Assembly (NCBI GenBank): GCA_964424035.1
Contig: CAYRHB010000079.1
Coordinates: 1 to 17,655 of the forward strand
Reading direction: 5' to 3'
Origin: Leptolinea sp964424035
Lineage (GTDB): Bacteria > Chloroflexota > Anaerolineae > Anaerolineales > Anaerolineaceae
Length of the DNA stretch: 17,655 nucleotides
The notes below the pieces were generated by a model, which saw only the letters and a list, made by a program, of their open reading frames with translations, had not been told where the DNA came from and did no database searches. A program made the position numbers and the translations under genes. Shown here piece after piece: positions 7,348 through 15,981 of this stretch; within the stretch, counting starts at the first letter, position 1; the number at the start of each line of letters is the position of its first letter.

Positions 7348-8302
7348 TTTTTAATGGCGCTCTGGTGTTTTCCAGTATTTCACTGACGATCATTTCACGC
7401 GATACATTATTCATCCTGGCTTCAGGAGTGAGCACTAGCCGGTGGGAAAGAACACTGCTTGCCAGATACCGAATATCATCAGGAACGACAAAATCCCGTC
7501 CCTGCAGGACAGCCAGAGACTGCCCTGCCCGGATCAGACCCAGGCTGGCGCGAGGGCTTGCACCAAGAAGGAGATCTTCGTGTTTGCGTGTGGATTGGAT
7601 GATTTCAAGCAGATAAGAACGCACACTTTGTGAGACAAAGACTTTTCTGACGATTTCTTGAGCCTGTCGGATTTCATCAGCAGAAGCTACCGAAGACAGG
7701 GATTGGATCGGGTGTACCACCCGCATCTTTTCCAGAATATGATCTTCAACATCACTGGTAGGATAACCTATAGATGTTCGTAATAGAAAACGATCCATCT
7801 GCGATTCAGGTAAAGGGAAAACGCCTTCATATTCAACCGGATTCTGTGTGGCAATTACATAAAATGGACGGGGTAATTCCCTGGTTACATTGTCAACACT
7901 GACCTGGTTTTCACCCATGGCTTCCAATAAGGCGGATTGGGCTTTCGGTGTGGCACGGTTGATCTCATCCGCAAGCAGTATCTGTGTGAAAACCGGTCCA
8001 GGGCGAAATTCAAATACAGATTTTTGTTGATTATATACAGATACACCTGTAATATCGCTCGGGAGTAGATCAGGTGTAAATTGAATACGGGAAAACTCGC
8101 ATCCCGTCGATATGGCCAGACTGCGCGCCATCATTGTTTTTCCTACACCCGGTACATCCTCTACAAGGATATGGCCTTCTGATAGCAGACCTACTACGAT
8201 CAACTCCAGAACAGACCGCTTTCCAAATATGACCTGTTCCAGATTGCCAATGATCCGGATTGCCAGTTCATGGGCTGATCGAATTTCAATATTTTCTTTC
8301 AA
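7322..8302 (-). CDS. MoxR-family AAA+ ATPase
   Basis: A 326-residue cytoplasmic AAA+ ATPase of the MoxR group, chaperone-like machines that mature or insert cofactors into partner proteins, typically with DUF58 or vWA partners. Visible motifs: Walker A VPGVGKT (50-56), Walker B ILLADEINRA (108-117; D112, E113), sensor 1 ATQNP (151-155), the FPLPESQMDRF block with its arginine (162-172) and sensor 2 GASPRASLGL (247-256). The C-terminal lid domain is present. An ATG at 8353 in the same frame would add 17 residues deep inside the upstream gene. The TTG at 8302 is preferred because GGAGG sits 5 bases before it and the protein then begins just before the conserved helix. It overlaps the upstream YfhO-like gene by 17 bases and the downstream DUF58 gene by 26. 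Confidence 0.94.
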   Translation of the reverse strand: MKENIEIRSAHELAIRIIGNLEQVIFGKRSVLELIVVGLLSEGHILVEDVPGVGKTMMARSLAISTGCEFSRIQFTPDLLPSDITGVSVYNQQKSVFEFRPGPVFTQILLADEINRATPKAQSALLEAMGENQVSVDNVTRELPRPFYVIATQNPVEYEGVFPLPESQMDRFLLRTSIGYPTSDVEDHILEKMRVVHPIQSLSSVASADEIRQAQEIVRKVFVSQSVRSYLLEIIQSTRKHEDLLLGASPRASLGLIRAGQSLAVLQGRDFVVPDDIRYLASSVLSHRLVLTPEARMNNVSREMIVSEILENTRAPLKNEIKARQI

Positions 8303-10676
8303 AAGGACCTCCGGGGTATTTCCTGAAATACAGCCATAACCCTGCGAAAACAATAACTCCCAAACCTGTTAAACCGGCACCCAGAATAAAGGACATTGGA
8401 ACATATTGTAATTCAATCCTGTGGTTACCTTCCGGGACACGTACCGCCTGAAATAAATAGTTCCCGTGATAGACAGTAACCGGTAACCCGTCCAATGTTG
8501 CTTTCCATCCCGGATACCATGTACTGGAGACCAATAACCAGCCGGATACCGGGTTTTCAGTAATGTCATAAACCTTGCGTGTTGCCTGTTTCAATATTTC
8601 GTTTATGGTCCCTTTGTTAACAGGCCGTCCGCTATGGCATTCGTCTTTCAATTCAACCGTTGTTTCAAGTACAAAGAAATCCTCCATTTTGTTTTCAGCA
8701 GCTGCTTTTCTTAGTCGTAGCAGGGCATCTTCCCCGCCTGGGACAAAGTCCGGGCAATACATAAGGCGATGATCAGGAAATGCATCCACTGATGTCCACT
8801 TGAAAATTTCAGGATTAAAAGGATCTACGACTACCTTTGAAGTTACATTGGCGTGTGCCAGATAACGGTCTTGTATTTCAGTCGAAGCCAGATCCACCTC
8901 ATCCAAATATCCTTGAAAGCGGTCTGGAATCATTGGATCGAAGTTATTAAAGAAAGCGGTTGAATAAAGAGCATTAATATTTGGAAGCATTAAGGTTGAT
9001 AAAACGGAGAGATCTTCGGATGGTTGGATATTATCAAACCGGAAGAAGCGTTGAAACCGTAAATTCCGTTCGTCATTAGTTGAAATAAACCGATGGATGG
9101 TTTCTTCTTCTGTTTGATGCCTTTCTACGATGCCGGAAAAGATGGTGTCAATTGACACTACAGGATTCAAGCGTATACCGACCCAGAACAGGTCCAGAAA
9201 GAACCAGATTACGACAATTGACTGCCATTGAACAATTTTGTCTGGTGCGGATTTTTTTGGTTTTATTCTCGCTAGGACGAAGTATCCAAGAGCCAGAATG
9301 GCAAAGGAAAACATGGAATATGACAATGATTCTTTGAGATTATTTTGTGTTGTCCAGGCATAAACAACACACAACATCATGGCTATCATTCCAGCGATTC
9401 CAAGATTGGCCCATTTTTTTGAAATGATTCGATGGGTAACCCATTCTTCAGCACCCAATCCTGCCATCAGGATCAGGCAGATTTCAAAAAATATCATCCA
9501 GCGAGCTGGACCGTTGAACGCTCCAAATGTAGGAATGTTTTCAAATAACCACGGAAAAATGGGTGTATTCCATCCTAGTGAAAGAATTGTTATGACAATA
9601 ACGGAAACTAATAAAAACCCCATCAAAGGCCTGTATTTTCTATTTCTGGATTCAATTGTCCGGGGAAAAATCCGTATCAGGGAAATGATTAAAAAGAACA
9701 ACGGCAACAAACCGACATAAATAGCATCTTCCCAGTAGCTTCCATATCCCCAGTAATCACCATTCCCCGGATTCCCAAAGAAATCCGGGAAAAGAAAAGT
9801 GAGAAACCGCCAGGGCCAAAACGAATAAGACAGAGCCGTCTCATAATCAATCACTCCCGATCTCTGGGATTGAGTGAGGTATTCCAGAGTGGGTATCAAT
9901 TGAATGGAGCACAGAAGAAAACCCAATACTCCGGAAATTCCGACCGGCAAAATAATGGTCCGAAGTTGCTTAATCCCACCATTAACAAGCGCGCCTGTCA
10001 CCAACCAGGCAATACAGAAAACAAGTGTGTACCAGGCCAGTTGGGCATGCCCGCTAAGCCATTGACCGGTAAATGCCATAGATAGATAGAGAATGGATTT
10101 CCATTCAAACTGGCGATCCGATTTTTTCCAAATTTTTATCGGAATGGAAAACTGGCTGGCAGCCAGTAATATCCATGGAATCCAGGATGCAGCCTGCACC
10201 ATGGTTATAAAACTGCCGCGTGCGATGATGTAACCACAAAGTCCGTATGCAATTCCACATATGACCTGTGGGATTGGACCTGCGCCTAGTAGACCAACCA
10301 ACCGCCGCATTCCAAGGCCTGCCCAGATCAAATGCAGGACGATCAACAATCCATGTGACCATGCCAACCATTGAAACCCGCCGATCCATCCGACAATCAG
10401 GACCAGCCAAGTCGGTGGATAAAGCAGGGCAGACTGATAGTTCGCGAGTAATGGCGCACCCATGCCATTCCATATATTCCATAACGGCAGTTCGCCTGCT
10501 TCCAGGTTGCGAAGGGCTTCCCAATGCCATGGGATAAATTGCAAAGAAATAATGCCCCAGTACATCATGTTTCCGGGTATCAAAGCGCGGAACATAAGAA
10601 TAACGGGCGCTAGAATTACAGGCAGGTCAATCCAATGTTTATGGTTTGCAAACCATACATCAGAATTATTCTTCAT
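8286..10676 (-). CDS. YfhO-like polytopic membrane protein, copy B2
   Basis: A 796-residue multi-spanning membrane protein of the YfhO/GT-C type. Members are thought to transfer sugars from polyprenyl-phosphate carriers outside the membrane; Bacillus YfhO is tied to lipoteichoic acid glycosylation. Seen here: a first segment at about 17-33, then a loop with GELPLWNIWNGMGAPLLANY (61-80) and LLYPPTW (84-90), many further hydrophobic segments, a long polar region from about residue 520, and a C-terminal beta-type domain with WYPGWKATLDG and GNYLFQAVRVPEGNHRIELQ before a final membrane segment. The loop reads MMYWGIISLQFIPWHW where most relatives have an aspartate (see B1), so no acidic residue stands at the expected catalytic position. 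It starts in an 11-base overlap with A2. Substrate unknown; a structural or inactive transferase is possible. Confidence 0.85.
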   Translation of the reverse strand: MKNNSDVWFANHKHWIDLPVILAPVILMFRALIPGNMMYWGIISLQFIPWHWEALRNLEAGELPLWNIWNGMGAPLLANYQSALLYPPTWLVLIVGWIGGFQWLAWSHGLLIVLHLIWAGLGMRRLVGLLGAGPIPQVICGIAYGLCGYIIARGSFITMVQAASWIPWILLAASQFSIPIKIWKKSDRQFEWKSILYLSMAFTGQWLSGHAQLAWYTLVFCIAWLVTGALVNGGIKQLRTIILPVGISGVLGFLLCSIQLIPTLEYLTQSQRSGVIDYETALSYSFWPWRFLTFLFPDFFGNPGNGDYWGYGSYWEDAIYVGLLPLFFLIISLIRIFPRTIESRNRKYRPLMGFLLVSVIVITILSLGWNTPIFPWLFENIPTFGAFNGPARWMIFFEICLILMAGLGAEEWVTHRIISKKWANLGIAGMIAMMLCVVYAWTTQNNLKESLSYSMFSFAILALGYFVLARIKPKKSAPDKIVQWQSIVVIWFFLDLFWVGIRLNPVVSIDTIFSGIVERHQTEEETIHRFISTNDERNLRFQRFFRFDNIQPSEDLSVLSTLMLPNINALYSTAFFNNFDPMIPDRFQGYLDEVDLASTEIQDRYLAHANVTSKVVVDPFNPEIFKWTSVDAFPDHRLMYCPDFVPGGEDALLRLRKAAAENKMEDFFVLETTVELKDECHSGRPVNKGTINEILKQATRKVYDITENPVSGWLLVSSTWYPGWKATLDGLPVTVYHGNYLFQAVRVPEGNHRIELQYVPMSFILGAGLTGLGVIVFAGLWLYFRKYPGGPFERKY
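8308..8312 (-). promoter_or_regulatory. Ribosome-binding site deciding the MoxR TTG start
   Basis: On the minus strand GGAGG (the complement of CCTCC at 8308-8312) stands 5 bases before the TTG at 8300-8302. It lies within the last codons of the upstream YfhO-like gene. No comparable site precedes the in-frame ATG at 8353, so this site decides the start. Confidence 0.7.
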
Positions 10677-12261
10677 CGTAATCTACCTGAAACACCTGAA
10701 AATCCTGATTTGTATAGACAGATACAAGGTTCTTTCCCTCTATGAATGTCAATGTGTTGAAGGCTCTTTCTTCAGGGCCATAGATGACAAAATCCACACT
10801 ATTGCGCAGTAGAAACTCACTCTTCCATTGGTCCTCTTGATCATTGGAATAGAACATTTCAATTTCACGCACAACAGATTCCAGATTGGCACTTTCCGGT
10901 CCATGACCGGCAAGCACATAAACCGGAGCCCAGGCAGGAAGAGCATTTGCGGTCTGGTAAGCACACAGAACCGTATCACCCGGAGTTACCATATTAGATA
11001 AAGCCTCGAACATGTCAACCTCTGCTCTTGGCCGGTAGACTGGAGTTTGAACATTTGTCACTCCCTGAGACAACGTCATCATCACGAATACCGGGGCGAT
11101 GAATGTAGTCACCGTAATAGCCCGGTCGATCAGGTTCCGCTTTCTGTCTGAAGCAGTCTCAATGGCAAGGTATAGCAGAATAACAATCGCAATCCAAATG
11201 CCATCAATGAACCGGCGTTGAAGGTTATATGGAAAATAGGCAAGGACTGCAGCGCAAACGATCCATGCAGGCAGGATCATCCGCTTAGTGTCCTTTTCCC
11301 GCAAAATATGGATGATTGCCGGGATACCTGCCACAATATAGATTCCATATGACCATAAATAATCGGTTATGGGAGGTGAACTGATAATATTTTGAGCGTA
11401 CCACTTTCTTAAGAATACATCGGAAGAAAAGAAGAAAAAGTTGTAGAGAATCCATGGAGAAGCAATGGCAGCCATTATGGCGGCACGAAATTCCAATAAA
11501 GATATCGTCTTTGCTCTATTTGATCTGGGAAACAAACGGACAAATATTAAGTAAAGGAATAACACACCACAACCTACCACGATCGTCAGCGGCTGGAAGA
11601 AACCTGCTGACAGCCAGCATAATCCGGCTTTTACAGCAGACGAAAAGCGGGCAGCGTCTTCTTCCTGCCGAAGAAACCAGGTAAAACCGAGCAACAGAAA
11701 ACCCCGTGCTGCGGCCAGATGAGGCAAACCGATGATGGAAAGGAAAACAAAAGCCTCCGGCGAATAGACTTCCAGTGGTAAACGCCAGCTACCGTCATCA
11801 GGAAGGAACAACCAGCCCAACCACCCCAACCCGCCTCCAACCAGAATGATAAGAACAGCAAGTTTTCTATGGAATGGATTCTTTATAAAGAGCGAAATAA
11901 ATCCATATGTTGACCATATCAGAAATCCCCCGGCAATCCATCGAAAGAATTGAAATAATACAACCAACTGGTCATGCAGATTGGGCGGGTATGCCAGTTT
12001 ACCCAGAAGTATATAGGGAAAAAAAGCCAGGATTCCGGATTGTGGAATGGTTGAATATGGCGACCGGAACAACCAGCTTCCGTATGTCCCGGTGAGCATT
12101 TTGGCAATATAGGAATTTCCATCCTCAACCCCAAAGACAAAACCGGTAAAACGCCAGTACGGACCTTGCAGAAAATATCCCATCAAGTATGGAATGGCGG
12201 TTATACCCAGGATCACTATCGAAGTAAAAAACAGCCAGCGCTTTTCGCTTTGTTCAAACAT
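10666..12261 (-). CDS. GT-C-like polytopic membrane protein, copy A2
   Basis: A 531-residue membrane protein with about ten hydrophobic segments and a soluble C-terminal domain from about residue 410. The first extracytoplasmic loop holds VEDGNSYIAKMLTGTYGSWLF (D47), which resembles the acidic loop of GT-C glycosyltransferases. Other landmarks are GGGLGWLGW (142-150), WYAQNIISSP (287-296), FPYNLQRRF (343-351) and a C-terminal stretch EVDMFEALSN with LPAWAPVYVLAGHGPES. Each has a counterpart at the same place in A1 (14365-15906), so the two are paralogues, though clearly diverged. No named family can be given with certainty. AAGAGG just before the ATG at 12261 supports the start, which overlaps B1 by 8 bases. 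A role in sugar transfer with the neighbouring YfhO-like protein is inferred. Confidence 0.82.
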   Translation of the reverse strand: MFEQSEKRWLFFTSIVILGITAIPYLMGYFLQGPYWRFTGFVFGVEDGNSYIAKMLTGTYGSWLFRSPYSTIPQSGILAFFPYILLGKLAYPPNLHDQLVVLFQFFRWIAGGFLIWSTYGFISLFIKNPFHRKLAVLIILVGGGLGWLGWLFLPDDGSWRLPLEVYSPEAFVFLSIIGLPHLAAARGFLLLGFTWFLRQEEDAARFSSAVKAGLCWLSAGFFQPLTIVVGCGVLFLYLIFVRLFPRSNRAKTISLLEFRAAIMAAIASPWILYNFFFFSSDVFLRKWYAQNIISSPPITDYLWSYGIYIVAGIPAIIHILREKDTKRMILPAWIVCAAVLAYFPYNLQRRFIDGIWIAIVILLYLAIETASDRKRNLIDRAITVTTFIAPVFVMMTLSQGVTNVQTPVYRPRAEVDMFEALSNMVTPGDTVLCAYQTANALPAWAPVYVLAGHGPESANLESVVREIEMFYSNDQEDQWKSEFLLRNSVDFVIYGPEERAFNTLTFIEGKNLVSVYTNQDFQVFQVDYDEE

Positions 12262-14368
12262 GAAACCTCTTTAGATTGATCAGAATGACTCCAAGGAAGA
12301 ATGTTGTGAGACTGATCAATCCACCGGTATATATTTTCACCGGCTGGAAATCAAATATCACTGAGTGAGATCCCGGTTCCAACTCAACGGCGCGGATTAA
12401 GTTGTACGCCTCGAGTAATTCTGCAGGCTCGCCATCCACAGTTACCTGCCATCCCGGATAAGTTACTTCAGCCAGGTGAAGTACACCCGGACCCTGTACA
12501 TTCACCAGGATCTGGTTTTTCCGTCGAATTATTTGATTTACTGATGAGTAGTTCCTATCACCAGTCTCCAGACCGGATTCCACCCAGGCCCATCCCTGTG
12601 CTTTATCATTTCGATACAGGTATCCTTCACCTTTAATTTCTTCCCTGAGCCAACCTTCTGCATTCACAGAAAATTCTGATACCAAATACTTCACATTAAG
12701 TAAAGCCAATCGGTCAGCAGAAGGATCAATCCCTATATTATCCGAATCCGGTTTTCCATTTTTATAAGCCGGCAACGTTACAGAATATCCATCAGCGGTC
12801 GCACCGATGGACCCACGAATGAAATCACTGTACGATTTAAGTTGTAAAGGATCAATTCCATCGGCTAATTCCAAAGAGTTCACGGCAGCGGTGTGTTGTG
12901 GGATGGAATACGAAGGAGAGAAGACTCTGAAATTGCCACCCTTTTCTTTTAAAACTTCGACAAATTTACTTCCATCTGAAACTGCATCGGTTGAAACTCG
13001 CATGTCCAATAAATTGATGTCAATTAATCCGATATCCACCAAACCGATAATACCCATTGAAATCAAGAAAATTTCCGCAGTAATTCTCCGGTAGGAGTAC
13101 AGGAGGATAAAAAATGCAGCCGCAGCCCAGCAAATCATATGCCAGAGAATATGCAAATTCTTATCCGGATTCGCAAGTACAACAAAACCCTGAATAAGAA
13201 GTACCAGTACAACCGAACCGATTGTTCCAAGACGAAGAAAGACGGCTTTTTGCGGATTCGATCTTTTCAATTCATCAATGGTAAATATGGAAATTAATAA
13301 AAGTGCAAAGGATAGAAAATAAACACCTCTTGATGGTACCCTCAGTAGATTTAGTACCGGCAATGTGATCACATGGTCGTTTATTGGAATCACATCTCCC
13401 AATGCCCATAACAGACAGACAGTTGCCGCCAGCAGCCAAAATTGCAACTCCCGTTTTTTCCGGAGAAAGGTCAGGGAAATTAAGGCCAGAAGAAAGATTA
13501 CACATCCGGGATACAGGATCCATTCCATTGTTGACGGATGCCCGGGGACGAATAAACCAGTTAATTGGACAGGTGGAAGTGACAGATAAAATGAGTCGGC
13601 AGGTGTCATCAGGCTTCTTGTACTTAAGCGGGTATATTCCAGAAGTGGCAGCCAGACTACGGCACTTATCCACGTTGCACATATACCTGAACCAATCGCA
13701 GATAGTATCTGACCAGTCCTTTCGCGCTTTTCAATTCCACCAGAGAGAAAAATGGTTTGAAATAACAGGTACGCGAACCATATAGCAATTCCATACACGG
13801 AAAAACGCAGGTCAGCCAGCATCATGAATCCAAGAGAGAATGCCTGGAAAGCTGATCGCCTAAGATAGTGAAGATTCCTGTCTGTAGAAACTGCCAACAA
13901 TAAAGGCAGCCAGGCAGATGCGCAAACCCATGTAAAGTGACCGGCTACAACATGTGAATAACCGGCTGGCAGAAAGCCGTAGAAAATGCCTGCCAATAAA
14001 GCGCTGCCTTTGGATATACCTTTATGTTGTAGAAAAAAATAAACTCCGATACTTCCAATCAAGATATGAAGTGCCATTACCAGGTTTATCCCCAATGGCA
14101 GGGGAAAAAGCAAAGCTGGCCACGCCGGTGGATACCAGAGCGTGGATAATGGATTGGCTGCAAACGGATATCCACTCAGAATGGTTGGAGACCACAGTGG
14201 GACACCCTCCCCCGATAAAATTGATCGTTGAATGAACAAGAGATTCGGAAAATGACTGATCATAATATCGGATGTCTTGGTTCCCGCAGGGACAATGAAC
14301 CGATCCCAGGCAAATAGAATGGGAATACCGGGTAGGACCAGTAACCAGAGCGCATGTCTCCGGATCAT
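12254..14368 (-). CDS. YfhO-like polytopic membrane protein, copy B1
   Basis: A 704-residue multi-spanning protein of the YfhO/GT-C type. After a first membrane segment (about 6-24), the loop holds KTSDIMISHFPN with D34, the acidic residue expected in active GT-C enzymes, then SGEGVPLWSPTILSGYPFAA (52-71) and LWYPPAW (77-83). Many hydrophobic segments follow. The C-terminal region carries the typical TYPGWQVTVDGEPAEL and NLIRAVELEPGSHSVIFDF blocks and a last membrane segment. It is about 90 residues shorter than B2, mainly in the polar region before the C-terminal domain. The start overlaps A1 as ATGA, with AGAGGA 9 bases upstream. The likely role is transfer of a sugar from a lipid carrier onto an envelope polymer, lipid or protein; substrate unknown. 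Confidence 0.85.
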   Translation of the reverse strand: MIRRHALWLLVLPGIPILFAWDRFIVPAGTKTSDIMISHFPNLLFIQRSILSGEGVPLWSPTILSGYPFAANPLSTLWYPPAWPALLFPLPLGINLVMALHILIGSIGVYFFLQHKGISKGSALLAGIFYGFLPAGYSHVVAGHFTWVCASAWLPLLLAVSTDRNLHYLRRSAFQAFSLGFMMLADLRFSVYGIAIWFAYLLFQTIFLSGGIEKRERTGQILSAIGSGICATWISAVVWLPLLEYTRLSTRSLMTPADSFYLSLPPVQLTGLFVPGHPSTMEWILYPGCVIFLLALISLTFLRKKRELQFWLLAATVCLLWALGDVIPINDHVITLPVLNLLRVPSRGVYFLSFALLLISIFTIDELKRSNPQKAVFLRLGTIGSVVLVLLIQGFVVLANPDKNLHILWHMICWAAAAFFILLYSYRRITAEIFLISMGIIGLVDIGLIDINLLDMRVSTDAVSDGSKFVEVLKEKGGNFRVFSPSYSIPQHTAAVNSLELADGIDPLQLKSYSDFIRGSIGATADGYSVTLPAYKNGKPDSDNIGIDPSADRLALLNVKYLVSEFSVNAEGWLREEIKGEGYLYRNDKAQGWAWVESGLETGDRNYSSVNQIIRRKNQILVNVQGPGVLHLAEVTYPGWQVTVDGEPAELLEAYNLIRAVELEPGSHSVIFDFQPVKIYTGGLISLTTFFLGVILINLKRFHV

Positions 14369-15906
14369 CGTAAAATGTCCTCTGCTTTATATAACGCAAT
14401 TCCATTCGATATGAATGCAGGGGTTTTCCCGGAAAGGATTTTGGGCGAACCAATTTCCTTTTCCCGGAGACCAAATATGACCCAGTCGATCTTGTTGGTC
14501 TTGAGTATTTGAGAATCTATATCTACATCATTAATTCCCTCATCTTTAAAGAATGCAGTGATTGTTTTTAAAGAAGATTCCGCCTGGATCGTTTCGAATG
14601 GATGCCCATACACTACACGCAAGCGGCTGATTGATGGGATCATCATCCCTGTTTCCCCCGATGCCAGAACAAGCGGTTTGCCATTCGATTTTTCCGATAA
14701 CCATGTAATGGCATCCACTTCACCTTTGTAGTAATAATAAAGCGGATTATGACTGGCGATTGCCAGGGTAGTCATTACCACAAGTAAGACTGGAGTGATT
14801 AATACAACAGCCGTACAAATTGTTTGGATTTTTTGTGCAGATATGCGCACAGTTTTTGCCACTGCCGGCAGTGAAAGTAATCCGAGGGCTGTGAATGGGA
14901 TTGAAAGACCAATCATAAATCGGCGCTGCAAACTAAAAGGAACAAGCGAAAAAACCAACCCGACAATCAACCATATGATCAACCGCCGGATCGTGCTGGA
15001 CTTGTGCAACCGGAGAAGCTCCTTCCATCCCACAACGGTCAAGATCAGCCAGGGAGAGAAGGTCAGAAGAACATCCCAGATCGCCGGGGATGGTGTCAGA
15101 TTCTGCGCGGTCCAGGCTGCCAATTGAGGTGTGGATTGAACCGCCCAGTACTGGTATCCGCAATATGGGATTCCTGATAGCCCATAAAGGATCAATGGCC
15201 GTACAGGATCACGTTCACCTTCGATCCTTTCCCACAACCAACTTAACGCCAGAACAATGAATGACAGGACAAACCCGAAAGGAGAGACAATCGAAAGTGC
15301 TAATCCTGACAGGAAAAAGGCTGGTTTTATCCAACGGTTCTTTTGATAAACCGGAAAAATAACAGAAAAGGTCATCAAACACAGAGCCAGGGGAAAATGT
15401 GGATTTGCCAGACTGGAAAGAAATGGAAAAGCCTCGGCTACCCAGAAATCCGATCCGAAATGACCGAAAGGCAGCAATAACCAACCCAGACCTCCTCCAA
15501 AAGCCAGGAGTATGACCAAAAGGCGGGCTGTACCATGATTGTTTGGGATAACCCTGGTGGAAAGTTTCGCCAATGACAGAATCAGCAGCGAAGATGAAAC
15601 CAACCGCAGGATGTTAAATCCAAGAGAAAGGCTTATTCCCAGAAGCTTGAAACAATGTCCCGCGTAGATATAGAAAGGATAGAGGAAACGGCCTTCACCC
15701 GCCACAGGTGTGAAAGGCAAAGTAAACAACCAGTCGCCACTTTTCCCGATCTGCATCTTTGCCAGATAGGTGTATCCATCTATTGGATTAAAAACAACCC
15801 CGCTATAAATTAGAGCAGGATCCTGGTTCAGGAAACCCGCCAATGAAGGCAATATGGTGGCGATGAGCAATAATGACAGTACGAAGGTCAGGTTCCTGTT
15901 CTTCAT
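14365..15906 (-). CDS. GT-C-like polytopic membrane protein, copy A1
   Basis: A 513-residue membrane protein, first gene of the minus-strand unit and paralogue of A2. The first outside loop has NPIDGYTYLAKMQIGKSGDWLF (D43). Then come GGGLGWLLLPFG (137-148), WTAQNLTPSP (265-274), PFSLQRRFMIG (323-333) and, after the last membrane segment (about 360-385), a soluble domain with GEVDAITWLSEKSNG, LVLASGETGMMIPS and VVYGHPFETI. About ten hydrophobic segments are visible. The overall shape is that of a GT-C glycosyltransferase, with the acidic loop residue as candidate catalytic base; this is inferred from topology and motif. A TAG stop lies four codons upstream of the ATG at 15906, so the start cannot move far up. 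Its ribosome site is weak (GGAG is 16 bases away). Confidence 0.82.
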   Translation of the reverse strand: MKNRNLTFVLSLLLIATILPSLAGFLNQDPALIYSGVVFNPIDGYTYLAKMQIGKSGDWLFTLPFTPVAGEGRFLYPFYIYAGHCFKLLGISLSLGFNILRLVSSSLLILSLAKLSTRVIPNNHGTARLLVILLAFGGGLGWLLLPFGHFGSDFWVAEAFPFLSSLANPHFPLALCLMTFSVIFPVYQKNRWIKPAFFLSGLALSIVSPFGFVLSFIVLALSWLWERIEGERDPVRPLILYGLSGIPYCGYQYWAVQSTPQLAAWTAQNLTPSPAIWDVLLTFSPWLILTVVGWKELLRLHKSSTIRRLIIWLIVGLVFSLVPFSLQRRFMIGLSIPFTALGLLSLPAVAKTVRISAQKIQTICTAVVLITPVLLVVMTTLAIASHNPLYYYYKGEVDAITWLSEKSNGKPLVLASGETGMMIPSISRLRVVYGHPFETIQAESSLKTITAFFKDEGINDVDIDSQILKTNKIDWVIFGLREKEIGSPKILSGKTPAFISNGIALYKAEDILR

Positions 15907-15981
15907 GGTAAGATAATTCTATCTCCAACTAAAATATCTTGCCTTACACCATTTCACAGCACAATCAGGATTCAAAAAATT
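15907..15981. promoter_or_regulatory. Divergent intergenic region, likely promoters for both sides
   Basis: Seventy-five bases separate the start of the minus-strand unit (A1) from the start of the zinc-ribbon gene. Both transcripts must be driven from here or from inside the neighbouring genes. The stretch is A/T-rich around 15930-15940 and 15972-15982, but I found no convincing -35/-10 pair on either strand, nor an operator-like palindrome. The call rests on gene layout only. Confidence 0.4.

Noticed and set aside
9766..9789. 8-bp inverted repeat CCCGGATT / AATCCGGG inside B2
   Set aside because: It falls in codons for a Gly/Pro/Asp-rich loop of the protein and is likely a coding coincidence.
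14022..14474. 150-codon minus-strand frame crossing the A1/B1 junction
   Set aside because: Both real genes have conserved C- and N-terminal motifs and couple by ATGA here; this frame encodes nothing recognisable.
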